Of a DNA stretch of 64,000 bases, positions 42,428-52,325 are shown piece after piece (position 1 is the stretch's first letter; each line of letters starts with the position of its first letter). Below the pieces are notes generated by a model. That model saw only the letters and a list, made by a program, of their open reading frames with translations. It did no database searches and was not told where the DNA came from. Both the position numbers and the translations under genes were made by a program. The DNA comes from Cloacibacterium caeni (GTDB taxonomy: Bacteria; Bacteroidota; Bacteroidia; Flavobacteriales; Weeksellaceae), in assembly GCF_907163125.1 (NCBI RefSeq), contig NZ_OU015319.1:682001-746000 (forward strand), in the 5' to 3' direction.

Positions 42428-42605
42428 GTTCTTTTGTCTTGAAACAAAAGAACCAAAAGTTCAAGACTTGAATGCTCAGCTAAATAATTGAAATCTATTC
42501 TAAAATCCCTGAAACTTGTCTTCGCTTTGCTTCGACTTCAAACAGCAGGAATTTTTTAACGCCTAGATTTCAATTATTTTTAACGCCTCCGCATTCTATG
42601 TCATA
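42428..42605 (-). repeat. Dispersed intergenic repeat, copy 2 (inverted)
   Basis: Reverse complement of the 6348-6530 element. Shared blocks are GGCGTTAAAAA, AAATTCCTGCTGTTTGAA, GTTTCAGGGATTTTAGA and TTTTGGTTCTTTTG. The hairpin pairs GTTCTTTTG (42428-42436) with CAAAAGAAC (42445-42453). It fills most of the 252-bp gap between lptF- and lolA-like genes. Confidence 0.75.
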
Positions 42606-42634
42606 GAAAAATCCTTCTCAAAATGAGAAGGATT
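42606..42634 (-). terminator. Terminator of the LolA-like gene
   Basis: AATCCTTCTCA (42610-42620) pairs with TGAGAAGGATT (42624-42634) with an AAA loop; on the minus strand a TTTTT tract follows. It begins five bases after the gene stop. Confidence 0.8.
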
Positions 42635-42638
42635 AACG

Positions 42639-43268
42639 TTATAATTCTGTAATGAGGTAATTCTTGTACTTGTTTTTATCAAAGCTGAACGTAGAAGCAC
42701 TTAAACTTTGGTTTTCTTTGTATTGATTTACGGTAATCACGGCCAAATCATTGCCTGATGAAGTCTGTACAATTTTAGCAATCTGCTTTTTAGGAGTATT
42801 GATATACAAAACCACACTTTTTACTCCATTATCTTTTACAGGAACCATTTTGATGAGGTCTAGACCGCCACTTTTTCCTGCATAAGTTACGGTATATCCT
42901 GTTTTGTATTCATCAAGATAATTGATAGGGGAAAGTGCTTTTTCTGAACCATTCGGTTGAGCAATCGTCACTTCTTGGTCTTCTTTAGAAATGTTGTACA
43001 CTTTTTTCCCGTCAAAAATCTGCTCATTTCCCATGATATTCAGTTTATACTGAGTAGGAGTAGAGTAGAAGATTCCCGTTTCGGTTTTGCTCACTTTTCC
43101 AGTTCCCGTTCCGTAAGAAAATTTGAAGTAAGTATTTTTTTTGGCTTTATAATTTTTAGAAACGGTTTCTAAAATAGTTTTGGCTTTAGCATCTACTTTT
43201 TGCGCGAACGAAAAGGTAAAACTTCCAACCAAAGCACTTGCTAATATAATCTTGTTAAAATATTTCAT
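42639..43268 (-). CDS. LolA-like outer-membrane lipoprotein carrier protein
   Basis: A 209-residue periplasmic protein with signal peptide ending SFAQ. The mature part, AKTILETVSKNYKAKKNTYFKFSY, then YSTPTQYKLNIMGNEQIFDGKKVYNISKEDQEVTI (an 11-strand half-barrel), is the LolA fold with which lipoproteins are carried across the periplasm. The ATG at 43268 gives a proper signal peptide; a longer start at 43316 adds a non-conserved 16-residue leader. It is convergent with nothing and lies downstream of ftsK on the same strand, a common neighbourhood in flavobacteria. Confidence 0.85.
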   Translation of the reverse strand: MKYFNKIILASALVGSFTFSFAQKVDAKAKTILETVSKNYKAKKNTYFKFSYGTGTGKVSKTETGIFYSTPTQYKLNIMGNEQIFDGKKVYNISKEDQEVTIAQPNGSEKALSPINYLDEYKTGYTVTYAGKSGGLDLIKMVPVKDNGVKSVVLYINTPKKQIAKIVQTSSGNDLAVITVNQYKENQSLSASTFSFDKNKYKNYLITEL

Positions 43269-43321
43269 GTTTTTATTTTTAATGATTCTTGGTGTAGATT
43301 TCAAAAAGCGAGCCAAGAAAA

Positions 43322-43381
43322 CTTAAAGAATGTTAAATAACTTCTAAATCTTCAGTCTTCCATCTTCTGACTTCGGACTTC
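43322..43381. repeat. Degenerate CTTC-rich spacer
   Basis: The gap after ftsK carries repeated words (CTTCAGTCTTCCATCTTC, CTTCGGACTTCCTACTTCC). No gene. Confidence 0.4.
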
Positions 43382-45805
43382 CTACTTCCTCAATTCTTCC
43401 AAGAAACTTTCCAAAGAATTTAAATCAGAAATCATGACTTCTCTTGCTTTAGCACCATTGAAACCGCCTACAATTCCTGCAGCTTCTAATTGGTCCATAA
43501 TTCTTCCGGCTCTGTTGTAGCCCAATTTTAATTGTCTTTGAAGCATAGAAGTGGAACCTTGTTGTGTAGAAACAATAATTCTAGCTGCTTCTTCGAAGAG
43601 TTGGTCTTTTTCATTCGGGTCAAAACTTCCAACTGTAGAAGTGGTTTCTTCCCCTGAATATTCTGGTAACATAAATGCAGAGGCGTAACCTTTTTGTTCG
43701 CCAATGTATTCTGCAATTTTTTCCACTTCTGGAGTGTCTACAAATGCACATTGCAATCTCAATAAGTCATTTCCGTTGAAGTAAAGCATATCACCTTTTC
43801 CAATCAATTGTTCTGCGCCAGTAGAATCTAAAATCGTTCTGGAATCCACAGAAGAAATTACTCTAAACGCTGCTCTCGCTGGGAAATTGGCTTTAATCAT
43901 CCCTGTAATGACGTTTACAGACGGTCTTTGAGTCGCTACAATCAAGTGAATTCCTACTGCTCTTGCCAATTGAGCTAATCTGGCAATTGGGAGTTCTACT
44001 TCTTTTCCTGCCGTCATGATAAGGTCTGCAAATTCGTCTACCACAAGAACGATGTAAGGCATGTAACGGTGACCGTTTTCAGGATTAAGTTTGCGTTCTG
44101 TGAATTTCTTATTGTATTCCTTAATATTTTTACAAAAAGCATTTTTCAGCAAATCATAACGCGTATCCATCTCTATACAAAGAGAGTTCAACGTGTTAAT
44201 CACTTTATGCGTATCCGTAATAATGGCGTCTTCACCATCTGGAAGTTTTGCCAAATAATGTCTTTCAATTTTTGAATACAATGAAAGTTCTACTTTTTTA
44301 GGGTCTACCATTACAAATTTCAATTCACTAGGATGTTTTTTGTAAAGCAGTGAAGTAAGAATGGCATTAATCCCAACAGATTTTCCCTGTCCAGTTGCTC
44401 CAGCCATCAATAAGTGAGGCATTTTGGCTAAATCTGCCACAAAAACTTCGTTAGAAATCGTTTTCCCGAAAACTACTGGCAAATCCATATCTGCATTTTG
44501 GAATTTTGGAGAAGAAATAACACTTCGCATAGAAACCATCGAAGGATTTTTGCGTGGAACTTCTATTCCTATCGTTCCCTTTCCTGGCATCGGTGCGATA
44601 ATTCTAATGCCTAGAGCAGATAAATTCAAGGCGATGTCATCTTGTAATTTTTTGATGGCTGCTACTCTGATTCCCGCTTCTGGAACAATTTCGTAAAGTG
44701 TAACAGTAGGACCGATGGTTGCTTTAATTTCTGCAATACCTACGTTGAAGTTTTTCAGCAAGCCAACGATTTTATTTTTATTTTCTTCGAGTTCGTCTTT
44801 ATTGATGGCGATTTCTTCGTTGCCATATTCTCTTAAAAGTTCAATTTTTGGCATTTGGAAATTTGCCAAATCCAATTTATGGTCATACAAACCGTGTTTG
44901 TCTACCAAATCTTTTGCTTTTATTTCAGAATCGTCTAAATCTTCCTTTACTTCTTCAATACTGAAAGCAATATTGTCTGCAGGTTTTTCTTCTTTTTGAA
45001 AACTAAAACCTGTAGGCTCTAAATCTTTTTTAACTGGAATATTGATGGGAGTTTCAGCTACAACTGGCGGCGCTTCAAAACCTGTCTGATTAGGCGTTTT
45101 AATGGTTTCAAAAGTTTCTGTTTTAGGAGCTTCAACTTCCGAAGTGACTTTTAGATTTTCAAAATGAGGTTCTTCTTTCAGTTCTTTGTCTGCTTCGAAA
45201 TCTTCATCTGCATCATAATCTGGGGCAAATTTATCTTTAATAGAATCGATTTGATTTTTAATAGAACTCGGTCTTAGATTAAATTCCAAAACAAAATACA
45301 AGATAATCGCCGCTAAAAGCGTCATCCATAATCCGAAATCACCAATAATAGAAGCCAAATATTCTTGAATTTCATTCCCGAAAACGCCACTTAATGTTCC
45401 GTTTCCTTTGGTGATGGCGCCCATAAGAATAGGAAGCCAACAAAGAAAAAAGAGAGAGTGAGAAAGGGTTTTCCAGATTTTAAAATAGTTTTTCTTCAAG
45501 ATTTGGAAACCTAAAACCATCATCAAAAAAGCCACAATGAAAGCAGCAATCCCGATACTGTCGAATATAAAAATATTCCCGAGCCAATCTCCCACTTTTC
45601 CAAAAATATTAGAAGATTTAATGCTTTTATCCAACATTGCGCCGGTCTGACTTTGGTTAGCCTTCCAGTTCAGTAAATAAGATGCGAAGGATAACGCAAA
45701 AACTACCGATAAAAACAAAAATAAAAGTCCGAAAAAAATTCTGGGTTTAGAGAGCGTTTTGCTTTCTTCTACCTCTTGTCTATTGTTAGATGCTAATTTT
45801 GCCAT
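43382..45805 (-). CDS. ftsK: DNA translocase FtsK/SpoIIIE
   Basis: An 807-residue chromosome pump at the division septum. Four membrane helices lie in the first 190 residues, then an acidic/proline linker (190-330, shorter than in E. coli). The motor has Walker A GATGQGKSVGI, Walker B YIVLVVDEFADLIM and the conserved ATQRPSVNVITGMIK. The C-terminal winged-helix gamma domain (QLKLGYNRAGRIMDQLE) reads KOPS-like polar sites. It has its own -7 element. Confidence 0.95.
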   Translation of the reverse strand: MAKLASNNRQEVEESKTLSKPRIFFGLLFLFLSVVFALSFASYLLNWKANQSQTGAMLDKSIKSSNIFGKVGDWLGNIFIFDSIGIAAFIVAFLMMVLGFQILKKNYFKIWKTLSHSLFFLCWLPILMGAITKGNGTLSGVFGNEIQEYLASIIGDFGLWMTLLAAIILYFVLEFNLRPSSIKNQIDSIKDKFAPDYDADEDFEADKELKEEPHFENLKVTSEVEAPKTETFETIKTPNQTGFEAPPVVAETPINIPVKKDLEPTGFSFQKEEKPADNIAFSIEEVKEDLDDSEIKAKDLVDKHGLYDHKLDLANFQMPKIELLREYGNEEIAINKDELEENKNKIVGLLKNFNVGIAEIKATIGPTVTLYEIVPEAGIRVAAIKKLQDDIALNLSALGIRIIAPMPGKGTIGIEVPRKNPSMVSMRSVISSPKFQNADMDLPVVFGKTISNEVFVADLAKMPHLLMAGATGQGKSVGINAILTSLLYKKHPSELKFVMVDPKKVELSLYSKIERHYLAKLPDGEDAIITDTHKVINTLNSLCIEMDTRYDLLKNAFCKNIKEYNKKFTERKLNPENGHRYMPYIVLVVDEFADLIMTAGKEVELPIARLAQLARAVGIHLIVATQRPSVNVITGMIKANFPARAAFRVISSVDSRTILDSTGAEQLIGKGDMLYFNGNDLLRLQCAFVDTPEVEKIAEYIGEQKGYASAFMLPEYSGEETTSTVGSFDPNEKDQLFEEAARIIVSTQQGSTSMLQRQLKLGYNRAGRIMDQLEAAGIVGGFNGAKAREVMISDLNSLESFLEELRK

Positions 45806-45819
45806 AATGTGATAACACG

Positions 45820-45827
45820 CAAAGGTA
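45820..45827 (-). promoter_or_regulatory. -7 element of ftsK
   Basis: TACCTTTG on the minus strand, 14 bp before the ftsK ATG. Confidence 0.5.
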
Positions 45828-46098
45828 ATATTTTATATGAAAAATGAAAACTTTTGAAATCGTTTTTTGATTTTAAAAATAGTAACTTTTTAACTAGAAA
45901 TAGCATTTAATTTTCTGATTTTGAGGTCTTCAAATGCAAAATGAGGATTCGTCTTTTATGAGATTGAATTTTTATACAGAGAAATCAAATGTTTCTATGC
46001 ACCAAAGAAGTTAAAAAAAAACAAAATTTTATAAAAATTTTAACACAGTTATAGATAAAATCCAACTATCAAAATTCGCTAATTCAATTTATAGAATG
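45828..46098. other. Gene-free A/T-rich spacer between ftsK and ccsBA
   Basis: Together with the flanking -7 elements this forms the 320-bp divergent gap. I see no gene, RNA or repeat in it beyond A/T-rich DNA; it probably holds control sites for both genes. Confidence 0.5.
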
Positions 46099-46106
46099 TA
46101 TTTTTG
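46099..46106 (+). promoter_or_regulatory. -7 element of ccsBA
   Basis: TATTTTTG, 19 bp before the ATG at 46126. Confidence 0.5.
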
Positions 46107-46125
46107 TGCAGTTTAAAAATCTATA

Positions 46126-49100
46126 ATGAAAAAACTGATTAATATTCTGATTTCTACGAGAACAATGGCTGTTTTATTGTTCGTTTATGCTTTTGCAATG
46201 GCTTATGCTACTTTTGTAGAAAACGATTACGGAACACCTACTGCCAAAGCTTTAATCTATGAAGCAAAATGGTTCGAAGTAGTAATGATTTTACTTATTA
46301 TTAACTTTATTGGTAATATTAATAGATACAGACTTTGGAGAAGAGAAAAATGGCCGTTATTGGTGTTTCACTTGGCTTTTGTCTTTATTTTTATTGGGGG
46401 TGCAATCACCCGTTACATCAGTTACGAAGGGCAAATGCACATCAGAGAAGGAGAAACTTCTAATGAAATTATTACTGATAAAAATTTCTTTAAAATTCAA
46501 ATCGAAAGAGGTGGCGACCGTTTAAGTTATGCCGAAATTCCTTATATGATGGCTTCTCAAGAACCACTCATTGCGAAAATTATTCCACACAGATTTAAGG
46601 CAAAGTACGATTTCCATGGGGAACTTGTTCAAGTAGAACAGTTAGAATATATTCAGAGAAAAAAAGACAGTTTAGTTGTTAGCGATTCAGGTAAAGAATA
46701 TCTTCACTTGGTTTCAACCAATGATAATGGAAGAGAAGATATTTATTTGGGTTCTGGTGATGTAAAAAGCATCAATGGATTCTTAGTTTCTTTCAACAAA
46801 GGAATAGAAGGAGCTGTAGAATTCAAACAGGAAAACGGGAATCTATTTATCAAAACACCTGTTGAAGCCAATTATATGACCATGGCAACTCAAGCGACTG
46901 GTGTGACTAAAAAAGATGAATTCCAACCATTGGCTTTGAGAAGTCTTTATACCATAGAAAATTTAAAATTGGTAGTTCCAGAACCATTGAAAAAAGGAAA
47001 CCTAATTGCGTATTCTGGAGATAAAAAAAGAGACCAAAATGTTCCTGATATGTTAAAAGTTTTGGTGAAAGGTCCTAAAACAGAACAAACCATCGATTTG
47101 TCAGTAGAAAAAGGAAATCCTAACGCATTTAAACAAATGACAATTGACGGATTAAACATTATTCTTGGGTTCGGTCCGAAAGTGTATCAAACTCCATTTG
47201 CTTTGAAATTAGATGATTTCGTGATGGAAACTTACCCAGGAAGTGATTCTCCATCAGCGTATGAATCTCACGTTCAAATTGTAGACGAAGGCAAACAAAC
47301 GCCTTATAAAATTTATATGAACCACGTTTTAAATCACAAAGGATACAGATTCTTCCAAGCAAGTTTTGACCCAGATAGACAAGGAACCGTATTATCGGTA
47401 AACCACGATTTCTGGGGAACTTTGGTAACATATATTGGCTATGCATTCTTATTTTTAGGATTATTTGTAGCACTTTTCTGGAAAGGAACACACTTCTGGA
47501 AACTGAACCAATCTTTAAAAGATATGGCGAAAAAGAAAGTAGCAATTTTCCTTTTATTGTTCTCAATGGTGGGGTTAAATGCTCAAGAGCATCAACATAA
47601 AGAAGGAGAAGTTCATGCTGAAGCTGCGCCAACTGCTCAACCGCAAAGTGTTCCTCAACAAATGGTTCACGCCGAAATTTCCAAAGAACATGCCGATAAA
47701 TTCGGGTATCTTCTCGTGCAAGGTTTCGACGGAAGAATTGAACCGATGAATACTCAAGCATTAGATGTTTTGAGAAAATTAGCCAAAAAAGAAAAATGGG
47801 GAGAGCTCAATGCGAACCAGTGGTTCTTGTCAATTAACATCAATCCGATGGCTTGGATGAATGATAAAATCATCAAAATCGGAACAAAAGGTGGCGAAGA
47901 ATTGAAGAAAAAAACCAAAGCCAACGAAGATGGCTATACTTCTATGATGAATCTTTTCGTAACCGATGCGATGGGAATGCCAAAATTCATTTTAGAAGAG
48001 GATTTCAATACGGCTTTTAGAAAAAAACCTGCAGAACAAAGCAATTATGATAAGGAAGTTATTTCTGTAAACGAAAGAGTGCAAGTATTTTACGGATTGC
48101 TTTCTGGACAATATTTTAGAGTAGTTCCTATTCAAAACGATCCTAATCATACTTGGAACTCTTGGCTAGATGCAGAACAAAAAGCAGATCCACAAGCACA
48201 AAACGTTATTGCGCCTTATTTCATCAGCGTAGTAGATGCTTCTAGAAACGGAGATTGGACAAAAGCAGACGAAGCGCTAACAAAAATTCTAGAATATCAA
48301 AAAACTTGGGGTAAAAATGTACTTCCTGATGAGAGCAAAGTGAGTCTAGAAGTGTTTATGAACAAAGCAAATCTTAACTTTTGGTTATTGATTTTTTATA
48401 CCATCATTGGAGGTTTATTAATCGTTTTAGGATTTATTGAACTTTTCAAACCGAATAAAACTTTACACAAGGCCATCAAATTCATCATTTACATAGGAGT
48501 AGTAGGATATTTCCTTCACTTCTTAGGATTAATCGGAAGATGGTACATTTCTGGTCACGCTCCTTGGAGTAATGGTTACGAAGCCATTGTATTTATTTCT
48601 TGGGTGGGAATTTCAGCAGGTTTAATGCTGTACAGAAATGCCAATGCACTCATTCCAGCTGCAGGATTTATGGTGGCGGTAATCATGATGGGATTTGCGC
48701 ATGGTGGTTCTCAATTAGATCCTCAAATCACACCATTAGTACCAGTATTGAAATCGTATTGGTTAATTATTCACGTTGCGATTATTACCAGCAGTTATGG
48801 TTTCTTCGCTTTGTCAATGATTATTGCAGTGATTTCATTGTTTTTCTATATCATTTCAAGTAAAAATACATTTGATAAGCACGACCATTCTACGATTAAA
48901 GAATTAACCATCGTTTCAGAAATGTCCTTAACCATTGGATTATTTGCATTAACCGTTGGGAATTTCTTAGGTGGAATTTGGGCGAATGAATCATGGGGTA
49001 GATATTGGAGCTGGGACCCGAAAGAAACTTGGGCGTTCATTTCTATCATTGTTTATGCATTTGTACTCCACATGAGATTGGTTCCAGGTTTGAGAGGAAG

Positions 49101-49308
49101 ATATGCCTTCCACTTAATGACCATGTTCGCATTCTGTAGTATGGTAATGACTTATTTTGGAGTAAATTATTACCTTTCAGGACTGCATTCTTATGCAGCA
49201 GGAGATCCTATTCCTGTTCCAGCTTGGGTGTACATCAGTATTGGAGTAATGACGGCATTAGGTTTAGGTGCTTATTACAAGTACAAAAAACTAAGTTCTT
49301 CTAAATAA
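46126..49308 (+). CDS. Fused cytochrome c maturation protein CcsBA
   Basis: A 1060-residue membrane protein joining ResB/CcsB and CcsA for system II haem delivery to c-type cytochromes. The N-terminal half has helices at about 12-30, 50-65 and 80-100, a periplasmic domain and a helix near 430-450; a central soluble region (500-740) follows. The C-terminal half is a helix bundle with the haem-handling WWD-type motif NESWGRYWSWDPKETWAF and conserved histidines in RWYISGHAPWSNGYE and LHMRL. Fusion is known in Bacteroidota and Helicobacter. A terminator follows directly. Confidence 0.93.
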   Translation: MKKLINILISTRTMAVLLFVYAFAMAYATFVENDYGTPTAKALIYEAKWFEVVMILLIINFIGNINRYRLWRREKWPLLVFHLAFVFIFIGGAITRYISYEGQMHIREGETSNEIITDKNFFKIQIERGGDRLSYAEIPYMMASQEPLIAKIIPHRFKAKYDFHGELVQVEQLEYIQRKKDSLVVSDSGKEYLHLVSTNDNGREDIYLGSGDVKSINGFLVSFNKGIEGAVEFKQENGNLFIKTPVEANYMTMATQATGVTKKDEFQPLALRSLYTIENLKLVVPEPLKKGNLIAYSGDKKRDQNVPDMLKVLVKGPKTEQTIDLSVEKGNPNAFKQMTIDGLNIILGFGPKVYQTPFALKLDDFVMETYPGSDSPSAYESHVQIVDEGKQTPYKIYMNHVLNHKGYRFFQASFDPDRQGTVLSVNHDFWGTLVTYIGYAFLFLGLFVALFWKGTHFWKLNQSLKDMAKKKVAIFLLLFSMVGLNAQEHQHKEGEVHAEAAPTAQPQSVPQQMVHAEISKEHADKFGYLLVQGFDGRIEPMNTQALDVLRKLAKKEKWGELNANQWFLSININPMAWMNDKIIKIGTKGGEELKKKTKANEDGYTSMMNLFVTDAMGMPKFILEEDFNTAFRKKPAEQSNYDKEVISVNERVQVFYGLLSGQYFRVVPIQNDPNHTWNSWLDAEQKADPQAQNVIAPYFISVVDASRNGDWTKADEALTKILEYQKTWGKNVLPDESKVSLEVFMNKANLNFWLLIFYTIIGGLLIVLGFIELFKPNKTLHKAIKFIIYIGVVGYFLHFLGLIGRWYISGHAPWSNGYEAIVFISWVGISAGLMLYRNANALIPAAGFMVAVIMMGFAHGGSQLDPQITPLVPVLKSYWLIIHVAIITSSYGFFALSMIIAVISLFFYIISSKNTFDKHDHSTIKELTIVSEMSLTIGLFALTVGNFLGGIWANESWGRYWSWDPKETWAFISIIVYAFVLHMRLVPGLRGRYAFHLMTMFAFCSMVMTYFGVNYYLSGLHSYAAGDPIPVPAWVYISIGVMTALGLGAYYKYKKLSSSK

Positions 49309-49311
49309 TAG

Positions 49312-49344
49312 AAAAAACCTTTATCTTGTGATAAAGGTTTTTTT
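49312..49344. terminator. Bidirectional terminator between ccsBA and amylosucrase
   Basis: AAAAAACCTTTATC and GATAAAGGTTTTTT pair over 14 bp with loop TTGT. It separates two convergent genes. Confidence 0.9.
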
Positions 49345-49373
49345 GTGAAAAATATTAAATTGTAAAGTAAAAT

Positions 49374-51284
49374 TTAAGTTGATAATGTAAGCCATAGTAC
49401 ATCATATCTTCCTATGAAGTTTTGATACTGCAGGGAGAACTGTTCATCTGTAAGTAAATTTTTTACCTTTTTGTTTAAACCAATAAACCAGCTAGGGAAT
49501 GTGGTTTCGTATTCAGAAAAATTACAAATTACCCAAACGTGTTCTCCTTTTTTATCTGTTTTTTTAAATACTAAAAGATGACTGTTTCCACTGTCTATAA
49601 ATTCTAAATCATTATTGTCTGCAAAAGCAGGAATTTCTTTCCTCAAAGAAATCATTTTTTTTAAATTTTCAAAAACTGATTTTTGAATAGGATACTTCTC
49701 TAGGTTTTCGGCTATGTCCCAATTCATCATAGGGCGATGAAGCCATCGGTTATCGTGTTTTTTATCACTTTCATTTAAATAATAGTAGAAATTGGTAGAA
49801 GCAATTTCGTCTCCACTATAGATCATAGGAATCCCTCCTAAACTTAAAATAATAGCATGCTGAAGATGAATTCTTTTCTGAGCTAAATGGATTTGAAAAT
49901 CATTTTTTTCTTCTAGAGCTTTCTCTAGACCACATAAACTAGCCATAGAACCAGAAAGCCTTGCGTTTCCGTTGGGTTCTTGCATAAAACGCTTTCCTCT
50001 TCCGAATGTTCCTTGTTCGTCACAGTAATATCTTAACATATATAATCTGTGCATTAACGGGTTTTTACCTAATTCCTGAATGAGTTTATCCTCAAATCCT
50101 AAGCCTATGTCATCATGACAGCGAGCATAATTAATCCAAGTGGTATTCATAGGTTTCTTGGGAACAGAGTACATTGATTTTCTCAGTAAATCAGTGTTTC
50201 CAGAAGCTATAGCTTCCCAACTTAATGCCATGAAAGTAGCATTATAAGCGATATCACATTCATTACCTTCTGCTTCAGCTTCTCCAAAATATTTTACAAT
50301 TTCTTCTGGCGCTACGATGGCTTCTGCAATATAAGCAATTCCTGGAGCTACAACTTGTCCGCACATTTTAAAAATTTGTAAAAGAGTGTGAACTTCTGGC
50401 AAGTTTTGGTTAAATCTTCCAATGTCTTTCCACATATACGCTACTGCATCTAGACGAAATATATCTACACCTTTATTTGCTAAAAACAGCATGTTGTCTA
50501 TCATTTCTACTAGAACTCTAGGGTTTTTATAATTTAAATCCCATTGATAGTGATGAAAAAGCGTCATTACCCATTCTTTTTGCTCTTCTAACCAAGTGAA
50601 ATTTCCGGGAGCTGTGTCTGGAAAAATTTCGAGCATGGTTTTTTCTAATGCATCAGGAATTGTTCTGTCTTTAAAAAAATAGAAATATTCTTTATATTTT
50701 TCGTCTCCGTTTTTAGCTTTTATTGCCCATTGATGAGTGTCTGCACAGTGATTTAGCACAAAATCCATAATCACATTCATTCCGTTCTGGTGAAGGTTTT
50801 TGGCTAGATTTTCGAAATCTTCCATGCTTCCTAATTTAGGATTGGTTTCCCTATAATTTCTCACAGCATAACCTCCATCATTTTCGGGTTCTGGAACGTC
50901 TAAAAATGGCATTAAATGAAGGGTATTAATCCCTAATTTTTTAAAATAAGGAATTTTTTCTTCTAATCCTTTAAAATTTTGGTTAAATCTTTCGGTATAG
51001 AGCATCATTCCTACAATTTCATTAGATGAATACCAGTTTGGATTTTTTGAACGATGCAGGTCTAGTTTTTTTTGTTCTTCAGAACGCTCTAGATGTCTAT
51101 TGATTAAAATTTCGATAAGATTCTCAAATGCTTCCTTTTTATAGGGATGAGTAGAATAAAGTCTCTCAAATAAATCTAAAATAATAGGAAAGTTAGAACC
51201 AAGTCTTATGTGAAAACAAGAATCTGGAGTTCTGTTTTTATCTAGTAGAGCATATAATCTTGAAAGTTTATAGGCTTGTTGCAT
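49374..51284 (-). CDS. Amylosucrase (GH13 subfamily 4)
   Basis: Transfers the glucosyl unit of sucrose to an alpha-1,4-glucan and frees fructose. It has 636 residues, as does Neisseria amylosucrase, with the same helical N-terminal domain. The segment NPNWYSSNEIVGMMLYTERF, the DGGYAVRNYRETNP loop, catalytic Asp in GVDIFRLDAVAYMWK, general acid Glu in YIAEAIVAPEE, and NYARCHDDIG (transition-state Asp) are all kept. The neighbouring fructokinase and SLC45-like transporter genes fit sucrose use. Other GH13_4 enzymes (sucrose hydrolase) cannot be fully excluded. It is last in its operon. Confidence 0.9.
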   Translation of the reverse strand: MQQAYKLSRLYALLDKNRTPDSCFHIRLGSNFPIILDLFERLYSTHPYKKEAFENLIEILINRHLERSEEQKKLDLHRSKNPNWYSSNEIVGMMLYTERFNQNFKGLEEKIPYFKKLGINTLHLMPFLDVPEPENDGGYAVRNYRETNPKLGSMEDFENLAKNLHQNGMNVIMDFVLNHCADTHQWAIKAKNGDEKYKEYFYFFKDRTIPDALEKTMLEIFPDTAPGNFTWLEEQKEWVMTLFHHYQWDLNYKNPRVLVEMIDNMLFLANKGVDIFRLDAVAYMWKDIGRFNQNLPEVHTLLQIFKMCGQVVAPGIAYIAEAIVAPEEIVKYFGEAEAEGNECDIAYNATFMALSWEAIASGNTDLLRKSMYSVPKKPMNTTWINYARCHDDIGLGFEDKLIQELGKNPLMHRLYMLRYYCDEQGTFGRGKRFMQEPNGNARLSGSMASLCGLEKALEEKNDFQIHLAQKRIHLQHAIILSLGGIPMIYSGDEIASTNFYYYLNESDKKHDNRWLHRPMMNWDIAENLEKYPIQKSVFENLKKMISLRKEIPAFADNNDLEFIDSGNSHLLVFKKTDKKGEHVWVICNFSEYETTFPSWFIGLNKKVKNLLTDEQFSLQYQNFIGRYDVLWLTLST

Positions 51285-51294
51285 TTTTAATATT

Positions 51295-52221
51295 TTAATA
51301 TTTTAATATTTGTTCTAATGTAGGAAGTGCTTCTATTGCACCTAATTTCGTAGTAGAAATTGCAGCTACTTTATTGGCAAAACTCACATAGTTTTTGATT
51401 TCATTATAACTTTCTGGCGTTTTGTCACAAACTTGCTTTAATACTGCTCCTATAAAGGCGTCTCCAGCTCCTGTGGTATCAATGGCTTCTACTGAAATAC
51501 TTGGTACAATTTCTAATTTTTCTTGGAAGTAGAGGAGTGTCCCGTTTTTGCCAAGAGTAACACACACAATTGCGTTTTTCTTTAGTTTAAAAGTGGCGAT
51601 GGCTTCTTGTAAATCCTTTTTTCCTGAAATGAGTAGAGCTTCTTCTTCTGAAAGTTTGATTAAATCTGATTTTGAAATGAAATCTTTAGAAAACTCTATA
51701 AATTTTTCAGGATTGGGCCAAAGTGCTTCTCGGAAATTAGGATCAAAACTGATGAAAAATTTTTTTTCTAAGGCATAATCTAGTGCTTTAAAGTATGTTT
51801 CAGATAAATCTCCACCCAAAAAACCTGTTGCTGAACCAAAATGAAAAACAGCATTTTCTGAGGGCAGGTTTATTTCTTCTTTTCTTAATAGAGCATCTGC
51901 ACCGCGCATAAAAATAAAGTCTCTTTCGCCGCCTTTTTTGATGCTTACATAGGCAAAAGTAGTGTATTCATTTGCTAAAATCAGATTGGTGGTATCTACA
52001 TTTTCTTGGTCTAGAGTTTCTTTTAGAAATAATCCAAAAGCATCATTTCCTACTTTTCCTGCAAATGCAGATTTCCCTCCTAATCTATTACAAGAAATGG
52101 CGGCGTTTCCAGGTGCTCCTCCAGCTTTTTTTATAAAGTTTACAGAATCTACTAAAGAAGAATCAATGTCTGTAGAAATCCAGTCTATAAGAAGCTCGCC
52201 GATGCAGAAAAGGGTTTTCAT
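51295..52221 (-). CDS. Fructokinase (PfkB family)
   Basis: Phosphorylates a sugar, very likely fructose, in the cytosol; 308 residues. The start FCIGELLIDWISTD, sugar-binding GGAPGNAAISCNRLGG and catalytic DTTGAGDAFIGAVL are those of fructokinases of the PfkB family. It is 10 bp upstream of the amylosucrase gene and would use the fructose that enzyme releases. Adenosine or ribokinase specificity is less likely in this context. Confidence 0.9.
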   Translation of the reverse strand: MKTLFCIGELLIDWISTDIDSSLVDSVNFIKKAGGAPGNAAISCNRLGGKSAFAGKVGNDAFGLFLKETLDQENVDTTNLILANEYTTFAYVSIKKGGERDFIFMRGADALLRKEEINLPSENAVFHFGSATGFLGGDLSETYFKALDYALEKKFFISFDPNFREALWPNPEKFIEFSKDFISKSDLIKLSEEEALLISGKKDLQEAIATFKLKKNAIVCVTLGKNGTLLYFQEKLEIVPSISVEAIDTTGAGDAFIGAVLKQVCDKTPESYNEIKNYVSFANKVAAISTTKLGAIEALPTLEQILKY

Positions 52222-52228
52222 ATTGTAT

Positions 52229-52284
52229 AATTGATGGTTGATAATTGATGGTTGATAAATGATGGTTGATAATCGATAAATGAT
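52229..52284. repeat. TTGATGGTTGATAA tandem repeat
   Basis: Three close copies of TTGATGGTTGATAA and a fourth partial one lie in the gap between transporter and fructokinase genes. Such wording also occurs at 29914-29989. Confidence 0.65.
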
Positions 52285-52325
52285 TTTTAAAACTTGTTTC
52301 TTTTTACTTTTTAAATGGTTCTTTT

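Noticed and set aside
47159-47761. 200-residue reading frame opposite ccsBA
   Set aside because: Overlaps a clear coding region on the other strand; no start signal or known domain.
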